This document shows, piece by piece, positions 5,128-6,199 of a DNA stretch of 6,199 bases. The notes under the pieces were generated by a model. The model saw only the letters and a list, made by a program, of their open reading frames with translations, made no database searches and was not told the origin of the DNA. The stretch is from Halovenus sp. (GTDB lineage: Archaea > Halobacteriota > Halobacteria > Halobacteriales > Haloarculaceae): contig PUNZ01000100.1 in NCBI GenBank assembly GCA_003551945.1, positions 1-6,199 on the forward strand. The letters run 5' to 3'. Each line of letters starts with the position of its first letter. The first letter of the stretch is position 1. A program made the translations under genes and the position numbers.

Positions 5128-5193
5128 GGTCTTTCAAGGAGTTATGATATTCTATTAGGTGCACTGAAAAGAGAGCTAGTCAACAAACATCCA

Positions 5194-5397
5194 TTATTCT
5201 CGTTCCCACCGGCTTGGCGCAACACCAAGTTGGACTGTCACTGCTTGATATCCGAACACGATAACTGCAACAATGAGCAACTCAATCCAGAAGCTGAGTC
5301 CTTCGACAACCAGTGGAAGCAGCGCAAGCACACCGAATACAATCGCTAACATAGCGAGATAATGGGGAATAACTTCCTTGAGTTGGTCTTTGTCCAT
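5194..5397 (-). CDS. Small two-helix membrane protein, function unknown
   Basis: This 67-residue protein has two predicted membrane segments, at about 12-32 (YLAMLAIVFGVLALLPLVV) and 36-54 (FWIELLIVAVIVFGYQAVTV). A short charged N-terminus (MDKDQLKEVIPH) precedes them. The tail, LGVAPSRWERE, resembles the end of a widespread haloarchaeal small membrane protein (I recall forms ending LGVAPSxWE). No function is known to me. It begins with ATG 5395-5397 and reads away from the PHP gene, the two being separated by a 102-bp divergent spacer. Composition and codon use look like a normal resident gene. Topology is inferred from hydrophobicity alone. Confidence 0.8.
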   Translation of the reverse strand: MDKDQLKEVIPHYLAMLAIVFGVLALLPLVVEGLSFWIELLIVAVIVFGYQAVTVQLGVAPSRWERE

Positions 5398-5471
5398 AGA
5401 TTCGTTTCACACCGTATTCGCTTGAAGGCTCTTATCTCTCTCCAAAGAGATGGCCAAGTCGTTCGCTTCCC

Positions 5472-5479
5472 TTTAATAC
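5472..5479 (+). promoter_or_regulatory. TATA-like box of the PHP gene
   Basis: TTTAATAC lies 20-28 nt before GTG 5500. That is the spacing at which haloarchaeal TATA boxes place transcription start at or next to the first codon, so a leaderless mRNA starting at the GTG is likely. No Shine-Dalgarno sequence is visible. Confidence 0.55.
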
Positions 5480-5499
5480 CTCAACTACGTAAGACGGAT

Positions 5500-6189
5500 G
5501 TGCTATCGGTTGAGCTGCATGCCCACTCAGACGCCTCATATGATGGGCGGGATCCGGTGGAGTTGTTACTGCAGCAAGCCAAATCGGTCGGTTTGGATGC
5601 AATTGCGATTACTGACCACGATGAGTTTAACGCGAGTCTAGAGGCGGCAGAACGTGCACCGGAGTATGGATTGATTGGTATTCCCGGAATGGAGATATCG
5701 ACCGCCGCAGGCCATGTGCTGGCACTTGGCATTACGGAACCAATCGAACCCGGATTGACGTTCAACCAGACAATTGAGCGTATCCACGAACAAGGTGGAA
5801 CAGCGATTGTCCCCCACCCATTTCAGGAATCTCGAAGTGGCGTCCTCGCCCAAATTTCAGTCAATGATATCACGGCTGCCGATGCCATCGAAGTCTACAA
5901 TTCTCGGTTGATAACCGGTCGGTCAAACCGCCAGGCAAAACAACTCGCCCAAAGACAGGGGCTCCCTCGTACAGCCGGCAGCGACGCTCACATTGCAGAG
6001 ATGGTCGGTCAAGCAATTACAAAAGTTAGCCCGGAAGAAAATTCAGCCGAGGGTATTTTAACGGAGATACAGGAAGGTCGGACGATAGTCGATGGAAAGC
6101 GTACGCCATGGCGTATCAGTTTTCGCCAGGCAGCCGGTGGGGTCAAGCGGCGAATTTCTCACAAATTAAACGGTGATGGCTCAAAGTAA
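5500..6189 (+). CDS. PHP-family metal-dependent phosphoesterase
   Basis: A 229-residue protein with the PHP motifs in order. Motif I is ELHAHS (H7, H9) and motif II is ITDHDE (D39, H40). GMEIS carries E65, followed by GH at 71-72. Then come VPHP (H106), EVYNSR (131-136) and GSDAH (D162, H164). The second half resembles the PHP-associated C-terminal region. These residues usually bind a two- or three-metal centre that hydrolyses phosphoesters. Relatives include the YciV/RNase AM type of COG0613, acting on nucleotides or RNA ends; the substrate here is not determined. The frame is open from ATG 5362, but that would overlap the divergent gene. Homologues begin at (M)LSVELHAHS, matching GTG 5500 with a TATA-like box at leaderless spacing. 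Length is normal for a single-domain PHP protein. Confidence 0.9.
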   Translation: MLSVELHAHSDASYDGRDPVELLLQQAKSVGLDAIAITDHDEFNASLEAAERAPEYGLIGIPGMEISTAAGHVLALGITEPIEPGLTFNQTIERIHEQGGTAIVPHPFQESRSGVLAQISVNDITAADAIEVYNSRLITGRSNRQAKQLAQRQGLPRTAGSDAHIAEMVGQAITKVSPEENSAEGILTEIQEGRTIVDGKRTPWRISFRQAAGGVKRRISHKLNGDGSK

Positions 6190-6199
6190 CCAATGAAAG

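Overview
The window looks like accessory DNA from a halophilic archaeon (class Halobacteria). The evidence is the acidic proteins, two Bat-type (HTH_10) regulators, a HalOD1-type protein, a haloarchaeal winged-helix protein, a TnpB of the kind common in haloarchaea, and starts with no or very short leaders. The genus cannot be fixed from the sequence.

Left third (10-2594) is a regulator cluster. Two paralogous Bat-type DNA-binding proteins are transcribed divergently (627-1271 minus, 1463-2128 plus) from a 191-bp spacer. Downstream of the minus-strand regulator, on the same strand, lie a HalOD1-domain protein and a 61-residue protein joined by an ATGA start/stop overlap. Downstream of the plus-strand regulator is a small winged-helix protein. 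A 15-nt motif close to CCATGATACACCATG lies 37-45 nt upstream of the start codons of all three DNA-binding proteins, in the same orientation relative to each gene. It is a candidate shared operator or promoter element.

Middle (2595-3428) is AT-richer and has no intact gene I can defend. On the minus strand it holds what may be the remains of a decayed gene.

The right-centre (about 3429-4882) is an IS200/IS605-type element that carries only tnpB, with an intact set of RuvC and zinc-ribbon residues, a left-end hairpin and a complex right end. The last 220 bp of the element are almost entirely hairpins with 3-nt loops, as expected for an omega-RNA/sotRNA region. Two of the hairpins form a 60-nt in-frame insert in the TnpB C-terminal tail. 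The element abuts the 3' remnant of a histidine kinase ATPase domain exactly at its G1 box. Removing 3429-4882 joins a plausible in-frame GEY-VEDTGSGIP.

The right end (5194-6189) has two apparently ordinary haloarchaeal genes, divergent from each other: a two-helix small membrane protein and a PHP-family metal-dependent phosphoesterase with a probable leaderless GTG start.
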